From Caproicibacterium sp. BJN0003 (GTDB lineage Bacteria > Bacillota > Clostridia > Oscillospirales > Acutalibacteraceae), in NCBI RefSeq assembly GCF_026314295.1, contig NZ_CP111108.1:1-64000 (forward strand): a DNA stretch of 64,000 nt. The letters run 5' to 3'. Shown one piece after another: positions 37,889 to 45,303 of the stretch (position 1 is the first letter of the stretch; each line of letters starts with the position of its first letter). The notes under the pieces are model-generated. The model saw nothing but the letters and a program-made list of their open reading frames with translations. It had not been told where the DNA came from and did no database searches. The position numbers were made by a program, and so were the translations under genes.

Positions 37889-38255
37889 CCCTTTTTTCGC
37901 CATGTTATTCGAAAAGTTAGGATTAAAATGGGGCTGTAATAAATTTAGACACAGATATTGTGAATAAAATCGTCAGCGTTTTTTCAAAAATGAAATTTGT
38001 TTATTAGAAGTAAAAATCAAGAAAATCCGCTGAAAAACAGAAAAAAGCGTCAAATCAAATCACCCTTTTAAAGGCAAAAGTAAAAAATCTCATCTCGAAA
38101 ATTATGGAAGAATAAAGTCCAAAATTAAAATAAAAACAGCAATAGTCGGAAAATCACCCACAATCAACAGACTTTTTTTGATTTACTGCGATAACTCTAT
38201 TATTTTTTTTACATTATATATGTTTAAATACATATATATAATTACTTCTTAAAAA
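37889..38255. other. A/T-rich intergenic region, possible insertion-sequence remnant
   Basis: I see no gene. The segment GGGGCTGTAATAAA near 37930 resembles some insertion-sequence ends, but no transposase or matching inverted end is visible. An A/T-rich run with ATATATGTTTAAATACATATAT near 38215-38240 forms a weak palindrome and might hold a promoter for the small reading frame that follows. Confidence 0.4.
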
Positions 38256-38432
38256 ATGAAGTTTAAAAGGGAAAAAATAGGAGGACAAATTGTAAAGGGA
38301 TTGACTGTTTCCAAAAAATGTAAGAAAAAATTTTTAGAATTTGGTGACAAGGGATATGCCATTACAATTCTAGGAATAGTGGACAACCCCTATTTTGGCG
38401 GTATAGAGTGTGGAGGTTATACTTTGATGTAA
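38256..38432 (+). CDS. Possible small protein of 58 residues
   Basis: ATG 38256 opens a 58-codon frame ending TAA 38432. The product is basic at the start (MKFKREKIGG, then SKKCKKKF) and Gly/aromatic-rich at the end (NPYFGGIECGGYTLM). Codon use looks gene-like, and hairpins follow (38430-38450 and 38462-38482). There is no good ribosome site before the ATG. A strong ATAGGAGG lies inside the frame, at 38278-38284, with no good start at proper spacing. It may be a real peptide, a decayed gene fragment or chance. Confidence 0.35.
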   Translation: MKFKREKIGGQIVKGLTVSKKCKKKFLEFGDKGYAITILGIVDNPYFGGIECGGYTLM

Positions 38433-38760
38433 AGCGATTTGCTTTACACTTGATTAGAAAGGACCTTCTGTATTAGAAAGGTCTTCCCTTTTACTTGTAA
38501 AAATGATAAATGGAAGAACAAGTAAAAAGCGGGGACCCAAACGTAATTTCCCCTCCACATCAGCCACTAAAATCACAAAAAATTGGGATTGAAATGATTA
38601 TGTTAACTTTATTACAAAATGGTTACAAGCAAATTCTTACATAATGCACAGAAAGTAAATCCAACAAATCCCATTTTAACCACTTTTCTCGAAAAAAAAG
38701 GAGCCCTTTCGACTGGAAACGGGGGGGAGCCTTTGTACATAATGCTCAAATTCAGAACTT
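38433..38760. other. Intergenic region with several hairpins
   Basis: Hairpins are GTAAAGC-GATTT-GCTTTAC just after the small frame, GACCTT...AAGGTC at 38462-38482 followed by TTCCCTTTT, and CTTTTACTTGT...ACAAGTAAAAAG at about 38487-38529. GGGGACCC...TTTCCCC follows near 38530-38553. Some may be terminators. No complete known riboswitch is recognisable. Confidence 0.5.
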
Positions 38761-38768
38761 TTTGAAAT

Positions 38769-38797
38769 TTGACAATGAGCATTTTTATTCGTATCAT
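38769..38797 (+). promoter_or_regulatory. Promoter of the G5/3D-domain gene
   Basis: Perfect TTGACA (38769-38774) and TATCAT (38792-38797), 17-base spacer. Transcription would start near 38804, about 50 bases before the chosen ATG, which supports that start. Confidence 0.82.
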
Positions 38798-38854
38798 GAG
38801 ACCCATAAACCTGTTGAGCAGTTGGTAAGTTATCAGAAAAGGGTGATTAAGATA

Positions 38855-40060
38855 ATGCTGAAACCAATCAAGATGATTGCTGCGCTGAGTGCGGCACTAG
38901 TAATATCGGGAACGGCGATGACCGGTACGGTATTTGCGACAACTCACAATGCGGTCGTTACTGTGAATGGCAAAAGCACAACCCTCCGAATGCTGCAAAA
39001 CGGAGAGACTCAGTCCATTCTACAGATGGCCGGTGTAGAACTTGCCCCAATGGATCGTGTGGATCGCGAGACGAATACAAATGGTGACATTCTTTTGAAT
39101 GTAACAACCGGGCGGGCTGTGAGTGTGCAGGACGGAAATAAATTTTCTTCTTTGGTGGTTAACGATGGAACTACGGTAGAAGAAGTTTTGAATCAGTTGG
39201 GAGCGGATCCGATTGGCGAGTCCGATACGGTCACTCCTGGATTGCAAGAAAAAGTTCAGGATGATATGCAGATCACCGTTGAAAGACGACAGCATGTTTC
39301 AGTTTCGGTTGACGGTGAGACAAAAGATATTTTGGTTTTAAAAAATGAAACCGCGGTACAGGCGCTTCGTGAAGCGGGCATCAATCTTGGAAAAGATGAT
39401 GAGTTGAATTTACCTTCCAATAAGCCTCTCGAAGAAAATGCACAAGTTGTTATAAACCGGATTACATATCAGGAAACCACCGAGACCAGAGCACTGGACT
39501 TTACGACCTCGGAACAAGAGGACGCAAGTTTAGCCAAAGGAACCAGACAGGTTCAAACGGCTGGTCAGAAAGGCGAAGCCTCTGTAGTGGTTCGTACCAA
39601 GTATGTAAATGGACAACAGGATTCTCAACAGGAATTGTCCTCTACCGTGACTAAACAGCCAGTTAATGAAGTGGTCCTTGTAGGAACAAAAGTGCAGGCT
39701 TCTCAGCCGACACAAAACGCTTCTTATTCCGGAAACTCAGGAGGCAATACCATTGCGGGTCTCTCTTATTCAAGAGTGATCAGTGGCGTATGTACGGCTT
39801 ATACAAACGATGGAATATGCAGCACCGGAGTTCCGACCATGGTTGGACGGGTTGCAGTTAATCCGGCAGTGATTCCTTATGGCACGCGGATGTATATTAC
39901 TTCTGCAGACGGCAGCTATGTTTACGGCTATGCAGTGGCCGCCGATACCGGTGGATTTGTTTCTAACGGAAGCGGTGTTATGATTGACCTTTATATGAAT
40001 ACCATGGGTGAATGCACTAGCTTTGGCCGCAGATCAATGAATATCTATTTTCTCAATTAA
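38855..40060 (+). CDS. Secreted cell-wall protein with DUF348, G5 and 3D domains
   Basis: This 401-residue exported protein resembles YabE/RpfB/YocH types. It has a signal peptide ending near TGTVFATT and ubiquitin-like DUF348 repeats (VTVNGKSTTLRMLQNGETQSILQMAGV; VSVDGETKDILVLKNETAVQALREAGI). A G5 domain follows at about 220-290. The C-terminal 3D domain (VAVNPAVIPYGTRMYI, VAADTGGFVSNG, IDLYM) is a double-psi barrel with the three Asp typical of MltA-like lytic enzymes. A role in peptidoglycan turnover or spore outgrowth is likely. ATG 38855 has AAGGGTGAT upstream. Confidence 0.88.
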   Translation: MLKPIKMIAALSAALVISGTAMTGTVFATTHNAVVTVNGKSTTLRMLQNGETQSILQMAGVELAPMDRVDRETNTNGDILLNVTTGRAVSVQDGNKFSSLVVNDGTTVEEVLNQLGADPIGESDTVTPGLQEKVQDDMQITVERRQHVSVSVDGETKDILVLKNETAVQALREAGINLGKDDELNLPSNKPLEENAQVVINRITYQETTETRALDFTTSEQEDASLAKGTRQVQTAGQKGEASVVVRTKYVNGQQDSQQELSSTVTKQPVNEVVLVGTKVQASQPTQNASYSGNSGGNTIAGLSYSRVISGVCTAYTNDGICSTGVPTMVGRVAVNPAVIPYGTRMYITSADGSYVYGYAVAADTGGFVSNGSGVMIDLYMNTMGECTSFGRRSMNIYFLN

Positions 40061-40066
40061 ATCATA

Positions 40067-40106
40067 GGCAGTAAGGCTTTGATAAAAAGCTTTGCTGCTT
40101 TTTTAT
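40067..40106 (+). terminator. Terminator after the G5/3D gene
   Basis: GGCAG...GCTTT pairs with AAAGC...CTGC through an imperfect stem, followed by TTTTTT. It starts just past the stop codon. Confidence 0.75.
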
Positions 40107-40179
40107 TAGTTAATCATAATACAAGAGGGACAGATTTGTCCCTTGAAGAATAAAATAATGAGAAAAAGATAAAAAATCT

Positions 40180-40209
40180 ATTGCAGATTAAGAACATTTG
40201 TGCTAATAT
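40180..40209 (+). promoter_or_regulatory. Promoter of the small membrane protein gene at 40247
   Basis: TTGCAG (40180-40185) and TAATAT (40204-40209), 18-base spacer, with TG one base upstream of the -10 box. Confidence 0.6.
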
Positions 40210-40246
40210 AAGAATCAAGGATTTGAACAAATGTTTGAGGTGAAAA

Positions 40247-40633
40247 ATGAAAATGTCTATAATTTTTGGTGGGATTTTGTTTTTGATATCATTGCGGTTA
40301 GCACTGCATTATCATCCAAAAGGAAAAGTGGAACGGTTGATGATTGGGCTGGTGGCAGCAATGTCGCTTTTTGCGTTCGCTTTCGGAGAGGGAAACTTTC
40401 TGTATTTTTTAATAGAAGGAACTTTTTCGGGAGTCGTAATTTGTTGCACCAGAAAAGTTTTGAGGGACGAAGCTAAAATGCGTATGTACCGTTACTGCGT
40501 CGAGCAGTACACAAAACAGGAAAAAACCAGGCAGGCACGTGTTGCTGTGCGCAGCAGAATGCAGGAAGATCGCGTTGCGGCAGCATATTTTGGGGGCCAT
40601 TCTGAATTGACCTTTTTTGGACGTTGCGCGTAG
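40247..40633 (+). CDS. Small membrane protein, unknown function
   Basis: This 128-residue protein has an N-terminal hydrophobic half with two or three membrane segments (residues 1-20, 32-50, 53-70). A basic cytosolic C-terminal half (REDQ-rich, several Arg) follows. TTGAGGTG lies upstream of the ATG. No family was recognised. Confidence 0.68.
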   Translation: MKMSIIFGGILFLISLRLALHYHPKGKVERLMIGLVAAMSLFAFAFGEGNFLYFLIEGTFSGVVICCTRKVLRDEAKMRMYRYCVEQYTKQEKTRQARVAVRSRMQEDRVAAAYFGGHSELTFFGRCA

Positions 40634-40664
40634 AATGCATTTGCACGGAATAGTGATTTTCGCA

Positions 40665-40762
40665 TAGACTGAGGGTGCGGGAGGCAGCTGCCTTTTCCCC
40701 CGCTTATTATAGATGAGAGCTCAGCTTTCGTACGGTGATTGGTACGAAGGCTGGGCTTTCTC
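40665..40762 (+). other. GC-rich double hairpin before rpe
   Basis: Two hairpins lie in tandem: GCGGG...CCCGC enclosing the palindrome GGCAGCTGCC, and a long stem pairing GAGAGCTCAGCTTTCGTAC (40715-40733) with its near-complement at 40742-40762. They are not followed by clear T tracts. They may be a terminator pair for the membrane protein gene, a leader of rpe or a small RNA. Confidence 0.5.
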
Positions 40763-40855
40763 ATTTAGCGGATTGCCCTGATAGATCTTCCTTTTTTGGG
40801 AAAGATGGTGTATGATAAAAAAATAAATGCAGTAAAATTTTGGAGGAATTGAAGC

Positions 40856-41506
40856 ATGCTGATAGCACCATCTATTTTATCGGCTGATTTTGCAAAACTA
40901 GGAGAAGAAGTCGAAGCGATTACGAAGGGCGGAGCGGATTGGATTCATATTGATGTGATGGATGGACACTTTGTGCCAAATATCACAATCGGGCCGTGTG
41001 TTGTAGGAGCAATCCGTTCCCATACGAATTTACATTTTGATACACACTTGATGATTGATCATCCTGAGAGATATGTACCGCAGTTTTTAAAAGCCGGAAG
41101 TGACCGGATCTGTTTCCATTTGGAAGCGGCACAAGATCCGGCAGCAACCTTGGAAAAGATTCATGAGGGCGGCGCAAAAACTGGAATTGCTTTAAAGCCC
41201 GGGACCCCGGTGGAAAAAGTGTATCCCTATTTGGATAAGACCGATATGGTATTGATCATGACGGTTGAGCCTGGTTTTGGCGGGCAGAAATTTATGGCGG
41301 ATATGATGGATAAGGTGAAAGCAATTAAAGAAAAATGTCCGCAGATGTTGATCCAAATTGACGGCGGGGTCAATTTGGAAACGATTGGGGCCGCAGCACG
41401 TGCCGGCGTTGATGTTTGTGTGGCGGGAACTGCAGTCTTTGGAAAAACAGATTATGCAGCTGCGATTCATGAACTAAAAGAGAAAGCACATGAAGCGCTC
41501 CTTTAA
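40856..41506 (+). CDS. rpe: Ribulose-phosphate 3-epimerase
   Basis: A TIM-barrel enzyme that interconverts ribulose 5-phosphate and xylulose 5-phosphate. The 216 residues show the motifs SILSADFAKLGEE, HIDVMDGHFVPNITIGP, MTVEPGFGGQKF and IDGGVN. Metal and catalytic Asp residues lie in DVMDG and QIDGG. TTGGAGG precedes the ATG. It is monocistronic here, followed by a strong terminator. Confidence 0.97.
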   Translation: MLIAPSILSADFAKLGEEVEAITKGGADWIHIDVMDGHFVPNITIGPCVVGAIRSHTNLHFDTHLMIDHPERYVPQFLKAGSDRICFHLEAAQDPAATLEKIHEGGAKTGIALKPGTPVEKVYPYLDKTDMVLIMTVEPGFGGQKFMADMMDKVKAIKEKCPQMLIQIDGGVNLETIGAAARAGVDVCVAGTAVFGKTDYAAAIHELKEKAHEALL

Positions 41507-41514
41507 AAATAATG

Positions 41515-41552
41515 AAAAGCCGTCCCTTTCTTAGAAAAGGACGGCTTTTTTA
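41515..41552 (+). terminator. Terminator of rpe
   Basis: AAAAGCCGTCC pairs with GGACGGCTTTT, followed by a T run. Confidence 0.9.
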
Positions 41553-41583
41553 TTTCTTCAGCTTTTGCGCTGTAATATCAATC

Positions 41584-41621
41584 AAAAGCTCCCTGCTTTA
41601 TTAATTAGCAGGGAGCTTTTT
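41584..41621 (-). terminator. Terminator of the lipoprotein gene
   Basis: AAAAGCTCCCTGCT pairs with AGCAGGGAGCTTTT around a nine-base loop, just past the stop of the minus-strand lipoprotein gene. The shape works on both strands. Confidence 0.82.
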
Positions 41622-41626
41622 GTAAT

Positions 41627-42094
41627 TTAATATTTTGTGTTTTTAAAGAGCGTGTCTGCAGCGGCTTTATCTGAAATGGTCCCTTTTGCGTAAAGAACAG
41701 TGCCGCTGATCCTTGAAAGCCGGTAGTAAAGATCACCGCCCTGAGCAGTCATCGTAGTGTATGTATCGGAGTTTGTCTCTTTAATTTCCAACCCGGCGCG
41801 GGAAGAATAAGCATCGCGCATCTGTGAGTAAAAATCCTTTGCATCACTTTCTTCTTTAAATTGAACGAAAGCCATTTGCAGAGAAGAATCACTTTGCTGT
41901 GTACCTGCCAGGTAAGCATCCAGTTTGGAAGATGATGAAATGTCTTGGCTGCTTACGGTATATCCGGCAGATTCTGCCGCTGATTTGATCTCATCAGATG
42001 AGAGCGCTGTTCGTGCGGAACCGCATCCGCTAAAAAGAAGAGCTGCCGATAGAAAAAGCGGAGCCACAATCTTAAAAAATGACTTTTTGATCAT
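41627..42094 (-). CDS. Predicted lipoprotein, unknown function
   Basis: This 155-residue protein has a lipoprotein signal with lipobox FSGC (Cys 24) and a compact alpha/beta domain. Repeated Ser and Tyr residues occur (SDTYTTMTAQGGDLYYRLSRI). No family was recognised. TTGGAGG lies before the ATG. A promoter and terminator frame it as a single-gene unit. Confidence 0.75.
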   Translation of the reverse strand: MIKKSFFKIVAPLFLSAALLFSGCGSARTALSSDEIKSAAESAGYTVSSQDISSSSKLDAYLAGTQQSDSSLQMAFVQFKEESDAKDFYSQMRDAYSSRAGLEIKETNSDTYTTMTAQGGDLYYRLSRISGTVLYAKGTISDKAAADTLFKNTKY

Positions 42095-42144
42095 TGAGAA
42101 ACCTCCAAGTTTTTTAAAATGAAATCCGAAAAAATAATAATTTT

Positions 42145-42173
42145 ATTTTATTCTTTTTTCAGCCCAAATGCAA
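42145..42173 (-). promoter_or_regulatory. Promoter of the lipoprotein gene
   Basis: On the minus strand TTGCAT (42173-42168) and TAAAAT (42150-42145) are 17 bases apart. Confidence 0.62.
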
Positions 42174-42255
42174 GATAAGAGAAGCTTTTCGGATGAAATC
42201 AAAGAGATTTGTCCGAATCGACATTTATTTCCAGATCATGTTAAGCAAAAATTCG

Positions 42256-42284
42256 GCATAGCAGGGAAAATATTGCAGATACTA
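42256..42284 (+). promoter_or_regulatory. Candidate sigma-G promoter of spoVT
   Basis: GCATA (42256-42260) and GATACTA (42278-42284), spaced by 17 bases, resemble the sigma-G pattern GHATR-N17/18-CATWHTA with one mismatch. spoVT is a sigma-G gene in Bacillus. Confidence 0.5.
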
Positions 42285-42350
42285 GTTCCTGTAATAACCA
42301 CAAACATTTCTTTTTCAAAATTGAAAAAGATTCATAGGAGGTAATCGTCG

Positions 42351-42881
42351 GTGAAAGCAACAGGAATTGTAAGAAGAATTGATGATCTGGGACGGGTGGT
42401 AATCCCAAAGGAAATCCGGCGTACGCTGCGAATTCGCGAAGGGGACGCATTGGAAATTTATACAGATAATACTGGTGGTGTAATCTTTCGCAAATATTCT
42501 CCAATAGGAGATCTTTCTCAAACGGCAGATCAATATGCTGAAGTTCTGTTTCAGACCTCTGGGCATCCGGTTCTCATCTGTGACAGAGACCATGTGGTGG
42601 CAGCAGCGGGCGTTTCTCGTAGAGAGTTTTTGGAGCGCCGCGTTTCTGCGGAACTGGAGGACTGCATGCAGAATCGCCGCCCCTATCTTTCACAGTCAAA
42701 AGACGGAATTCGGCCAGTAGAGGGAATGGACTATCATGCGGATACTGCATGCCCAATTCTTGTACAGAGTGATGTAAATGGCGCAGTGGTACTTTTGGGA
42801 GGAGAGGCCCCTGCAGATGAGACAGAGAAAAAATTAACACAGACCGTGGCAGCGCTCCTTGCAAAACAGATGGAAGCGTAA
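42351..42881 (+). CDS. spoVT: Stage V sporulation protein T
   Basis: SpoVT is an AbrB-family transcription factor that tunes forespore gene expression under sigma-G. The N-terminal swapped-hairpin DNA-binding domain is nearly invariant (MKATGIVRRIDDLGRVVIPKEIRRTLRIREGDALEIY), and a GAF-like domain follows. The length is 176. Start GTG 42351 has ATAGGAGG eight bases upstream. Confidence 0.95.
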   Translation: MKATGIVRRIDDLGRVVIPKEIRRTLRIREGDALEIYTDNTGGVIFRKYSPIGDLSQTADQYAEVLFQTSGHPVLICDRDHVVAAAGVSRREFLERRVSAELEDCMQNRRPYLSQSKDGIRPVEGMDYHADTACPILVQSDVNGAVVLLGGEAPADETEKKLTQTVAALLAKQMEA

Positions 42882-42970
42882 AGAAAAAGAGAAAAAACCT
42901 GTTGTGCAGGAAAAATTATTAGAAACATGGATTTTCTAAGGCGGAATGCCATTTCAATGGTAAAAAAGCC

Positions 42971-42999
42971 TTGCTTTTTAAAGAAGGCTGTGCTATACT
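42971..42999 (+). promoter_or_regulatory. Promoter of the rimP-nusA-infB operon
   Basis: TTGCTT (42971-42976) and TATACT (42994-42999), 17-base spacer, with TG one base before the -10 box. Confidence 0.78.
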
Positions 43000-43023
43000 C
43001 AAAACGTAATATTTTGTAGGATG

Positions 43024-43050
43024 AAAGAGTGGGGCGACCCGCTCTTTTGT
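43024..43050 (+). promoter_or_regulatory. Leader hairpin before rimP
   Basis: AAAGAGTGGG-GCGA-CCCGCTCTTT forms a tight stem followed by a short T stretch, 20-odd bases after the likely transcription start. It may act as an attenuator; NusA is encoded downstream and acts on such hairpins. Confidence 0.62.
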
Positions 43051-43070
43051 TTGCATTAGAGGTGTATCAC

Positions 43071-43559
43071 TTGGCAGCAAAGAAAAAAGGCGGTATTGCA
43101 CAACAGGTTCGCAGCTTTGTAGAGCCTTATGCCCGTGAGTTAGGACTGACTGTCTGGGATGTTCGATATTTAAAAGAGGGAGCAGATTGGTTCCTGCGTA
43201 TCTTTATCGATAAAAAGGGCGGCGTTTCAATTGATGACTGCGTTGACCTGACCCATGCGATCAACGATCCTTTGGATGAATTGGACCCGGTATCCGAGGC
43301 TTATACGCTGGAAGTGTGTTCCCCAGGAATTGACCGCGAGCTGACTCGCCCTGAGCATTTTGCAGCTTATCTGGGAGAACCGGTTCGCGTGCGCCTGTTT
43401 CATACACTGCCTTCAGGGGAAAGAGAACTTTCCGGAATCTTAAAGAATTTCGAAGGGGAAAATGTGACCCTGCAGCTTTCGGATGATACCGATTTTATAT
43501 TTTCCAAAAAAGATGCTTCATGGGTGAAGCTCGACGATGACGCTATTGGAGGGAACTAA
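43071..43559 (+). CDS. rimP: Ribosome maturation factor RimP
   Basis: RimP helps assemble the 30S subunit. The 162-residue product carries the family core DCVDLTHAINDPLDELDPVSEAYTLEVCSPGIDRELTRPEHF. TTG 43071 with AGAGGTG upstream is preferred. The in-frame start at 43029 would put the leader hairpin inside the coding region. Confidence 0.94.
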   Translation: MAAKKKGGIAQQVRSFVEPYARELGLTVWDVRYLKEGADWFLRIFIDKKGGVSIDDCVDLTHAINDPLDELDPVSEAYTLEVCSPGIDRELTRPEHFAAYLGEPVRVRLFHTLPSGERELSGILKNFEGENVTLQLSDDTDFIFSKKDASWVKLDDDAIGGN

Positions 43560-43562
43560 AGC

Positions 43563-44663
43563 ATGAATAACGAGATCATGGAGGCTTTAAAAATTTTAGA
43601 AAAAGAGCGGGGCCTCCCCATGGATTATATGCTGGATCGAATTGAAAAGGCAATTACCACGGCGTGTAAAAACAGCTATGGAAACGAGAACGCAAAAGCA
43701 GTTCTTGATGAAAAAAGCGGCGAGTTTAAGGTAACTCTGCGTAAAACCGTTGTAGAAAACGTAGAGCAGCCGGGCACCCAGATCACATTGGAAAAAGCAC
43801 GTGCAATCGATCCCACAGTAGGAATCGGTGATGAAGTAGAAGTTTCTGTTAAAACGAAGGAATTTGGAAGAATTGCTGCCCAGACTGCCCGGAATATTAT
43901 TCGGCAGGGAATTAGAGACGGAGAGCGCGGTCAAATGCTGCAGGAGTTCCAGTCAAAACGGCAGGAACTTGTTACCGCCCTGGTTGATCGGGTAGATCCC
44001 CGCTCCGGTGCTGTCTCTTTGCGGATTGGCCGTAGTGAGGCAACTCTTCCCCGCAGTGAAATGGTCGGAAATGAGCAGTTTCGTGAGGGCGAGCATATTA
44101 AAGTGTATGTGGTGGATGTCCGTGATACAGAACGTGGACCAAGAGCAATTCTTTCCCGCACACATCCTGATCTTGTGAAACGCCTTTTTGAGATGGAAGT
44201 TCCGGAGATTTACGATGGAACCGTTGAAATCAAGGCGGTTTCCCGCGAAGCTGGTTCCCGTACGAAGTTGGCAGTCATGTCTCATAACCCCGATGTGGAT
44301 GCGGTAGGTACCTGCATCGGCGCGAGAGGTGCAAGAGTCAATGCGATTGTCGATGAGCTTTCCGGAGAGAAAATTGATATTGTCGAGTATAGTGATGATC
44401 CCAAAAAGTTTATTGCCAATGCACTTTCTCCGGCGAATGTTCTCGATGTCGAAATCTCAGAAGACGGTTCGCATTCTTGCCGCGTAACGGTGCCGGATGG
44501 CCAGCTTTCTTTGGCAATCGGCAATAAAGGACAGAATGCCCGCCTTGCAGTAAAGCTGACTGGGTGGAAGATCGATATTAAGCCGGAAAGTGGATTCTAT
44601 GGAGAGAATCCACTGGAACATCAAGAAAAGCCTGCAGAAGATCAAACTGCAGAGAATGAATAA
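43563..44663 (+). CDS. nusA: Transcription termination/antitermination protein NusA
   Basis: NusA binds RNA polymerase and nascent RNA to control pausing, termination and antitermination. The 366-residue protein has the N-terminal polymerase-binding domain, an S1 domain and two KH domains, with KH motifs near CIGARGARVNAIVDEL and AIGNKGQNARLAVKLTGWKIDI. An acidic tail ends the protein. Three bases separate it from the rimP stop. Confidence 0.97.
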   Translation: MNNEIMEALKILEKERGLPMDYMLDRIEKAITTACKNSYGNENAKAVLDEKSGEFKVTLRKTVVENVEQPGTQITLEKARAIDPTVGIGDEVEVSVKTKEFGRIAAQTARNIIRQGIRDGERGQMLQEFQSKRQELVTALVDRVDPRSGAVSLRIGRSEATLPRSEMVGNEQFREGEHIKVYVVDVRDTERGPRAILSRTHPDLVKRLFEMEVPEIYDGTVEIKAVSREAGSRTKLAVMSHNPDVDAVGTCIGARGARVNAIVDELSGEKIDIVEYSDDPKKFIANALSPANVLDVEISEDGSHSCRVTVPDGQLSLAIGNKGQNARLAVKLTGWKIDIKPESGFYGENPLEHQEKPAEDQTAENE

Positions 44664-44717
44664 AGAAAATTCTTAAAACATAAGTGAGCAAATCAATTCC
44701 CCAAAAGGAGGTCTCCC

Positions 44718-44987
44718 ATGCGTCCAAAAAGAATCCCCATGCGTATGTGTACCGGCTGCGGTGAGATGAAACCTAAAAAAGAGCTGGTACGTGTTGTAAA
44801 ATCACCGGAGGGTGAAGTTTCTCTGGATCTCACCGGAAAAAAACCGGGCCGAGGTGCATACGTTTGCAAAAGTGCCGAATGTTTGCGTAAGGCGAGAAAA
44901 TCCCGGCGCTTTGAAAAGGCATTTTCCATGAAAATTCCGGATGAGATTTATGACGCCATGGAGAAGGAGTTGACGGAGAATGAGTGA
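44718..44987 (+). CDS. ylxR: YlxR family RNA-binding protein
   Basis: This 89-residue DUF448 protein (YlxR/RnpM) has MRMCTGCGEMKPKKELVRVV and GRGAYVCKSAECLRKA. Relatives have been linked to RNase P modulation. AAAGGAGG precedes the ATG. It overlaps the next gene by eight bases in the standard nusA-infB order. Confidence 0.92.
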   Translation: MRPKRIPMRMCTGCGEMKPKKELVRVVKSPEGEVSLDLTGKKPGRGAYVCKSAECLRKARKSRRFEKAFSMKIPDEIYDAMEKELTENE

Positions 44988-45303
44988 TAGACTGCTCCCC
45001 TTTCTAGGGCTTGCCCGCCGTGCGGGAAAGCTGAGTTTGGGGCATGATCCGGCGTTGGATCAGATCCGTCATGGAAAGGCAAGGCTGGTTCTTTTAGCAT
45101 CCGATTTATCGGAAAGGACTGCAGCTAGCATCCGCGAAGAAGCGGATATGATGAAAATCAGCGTTCGGCCTTTACGGGAGAATATGGATGAAATCGGCAG
45201 CGCGCTTGGCCGACGCACCGGTGTAATTGCAGTAAACGATGCCGGTTTTGCAAAGAAGTTAGAGACGCTGTGCGCAACCGATGAGGAGGAATGTAATTTA
45301 TGA
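44980..45303 (+). CDS. ylxQ: L7Ae-family ribosomal protein YlxQ
   Basis: A 107-residue L7Ae/L30e-fold RNA-binding protein with [39 protein letters not shown]. It is the usual neighbour between ylxR and infB, probably a kink-turn binder. Its end overlaps the infB start. Confidence 0.9.
   Translation: MSDRLLPFLGLARRAGKLSLGHDPALDQIRHGKARLVLLASDLSERTAASIREEADMMKISVRPLRENMDEIGSALGRRTGVIAVNDAGFAKKLETLCATDEEECNL

Noticed and set aside
37925-37950. Insertion-sequence end: GGGGCTGTAATAAA
   Set aside because: No transposase, matching inverted repeat or target duplication is visible, so it is too short to call.
38530-38575. Fragment resembling a c-di-AMP (ydaO) riboswitch: GGGGACCCAAA and a later CAGCCAC
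   Set aside because: The GGGGTGAA element and the CCCGTCAGCTAACC element are not found in proper order. The downstream gene has its own promoter at 38769-38797, after this segment.
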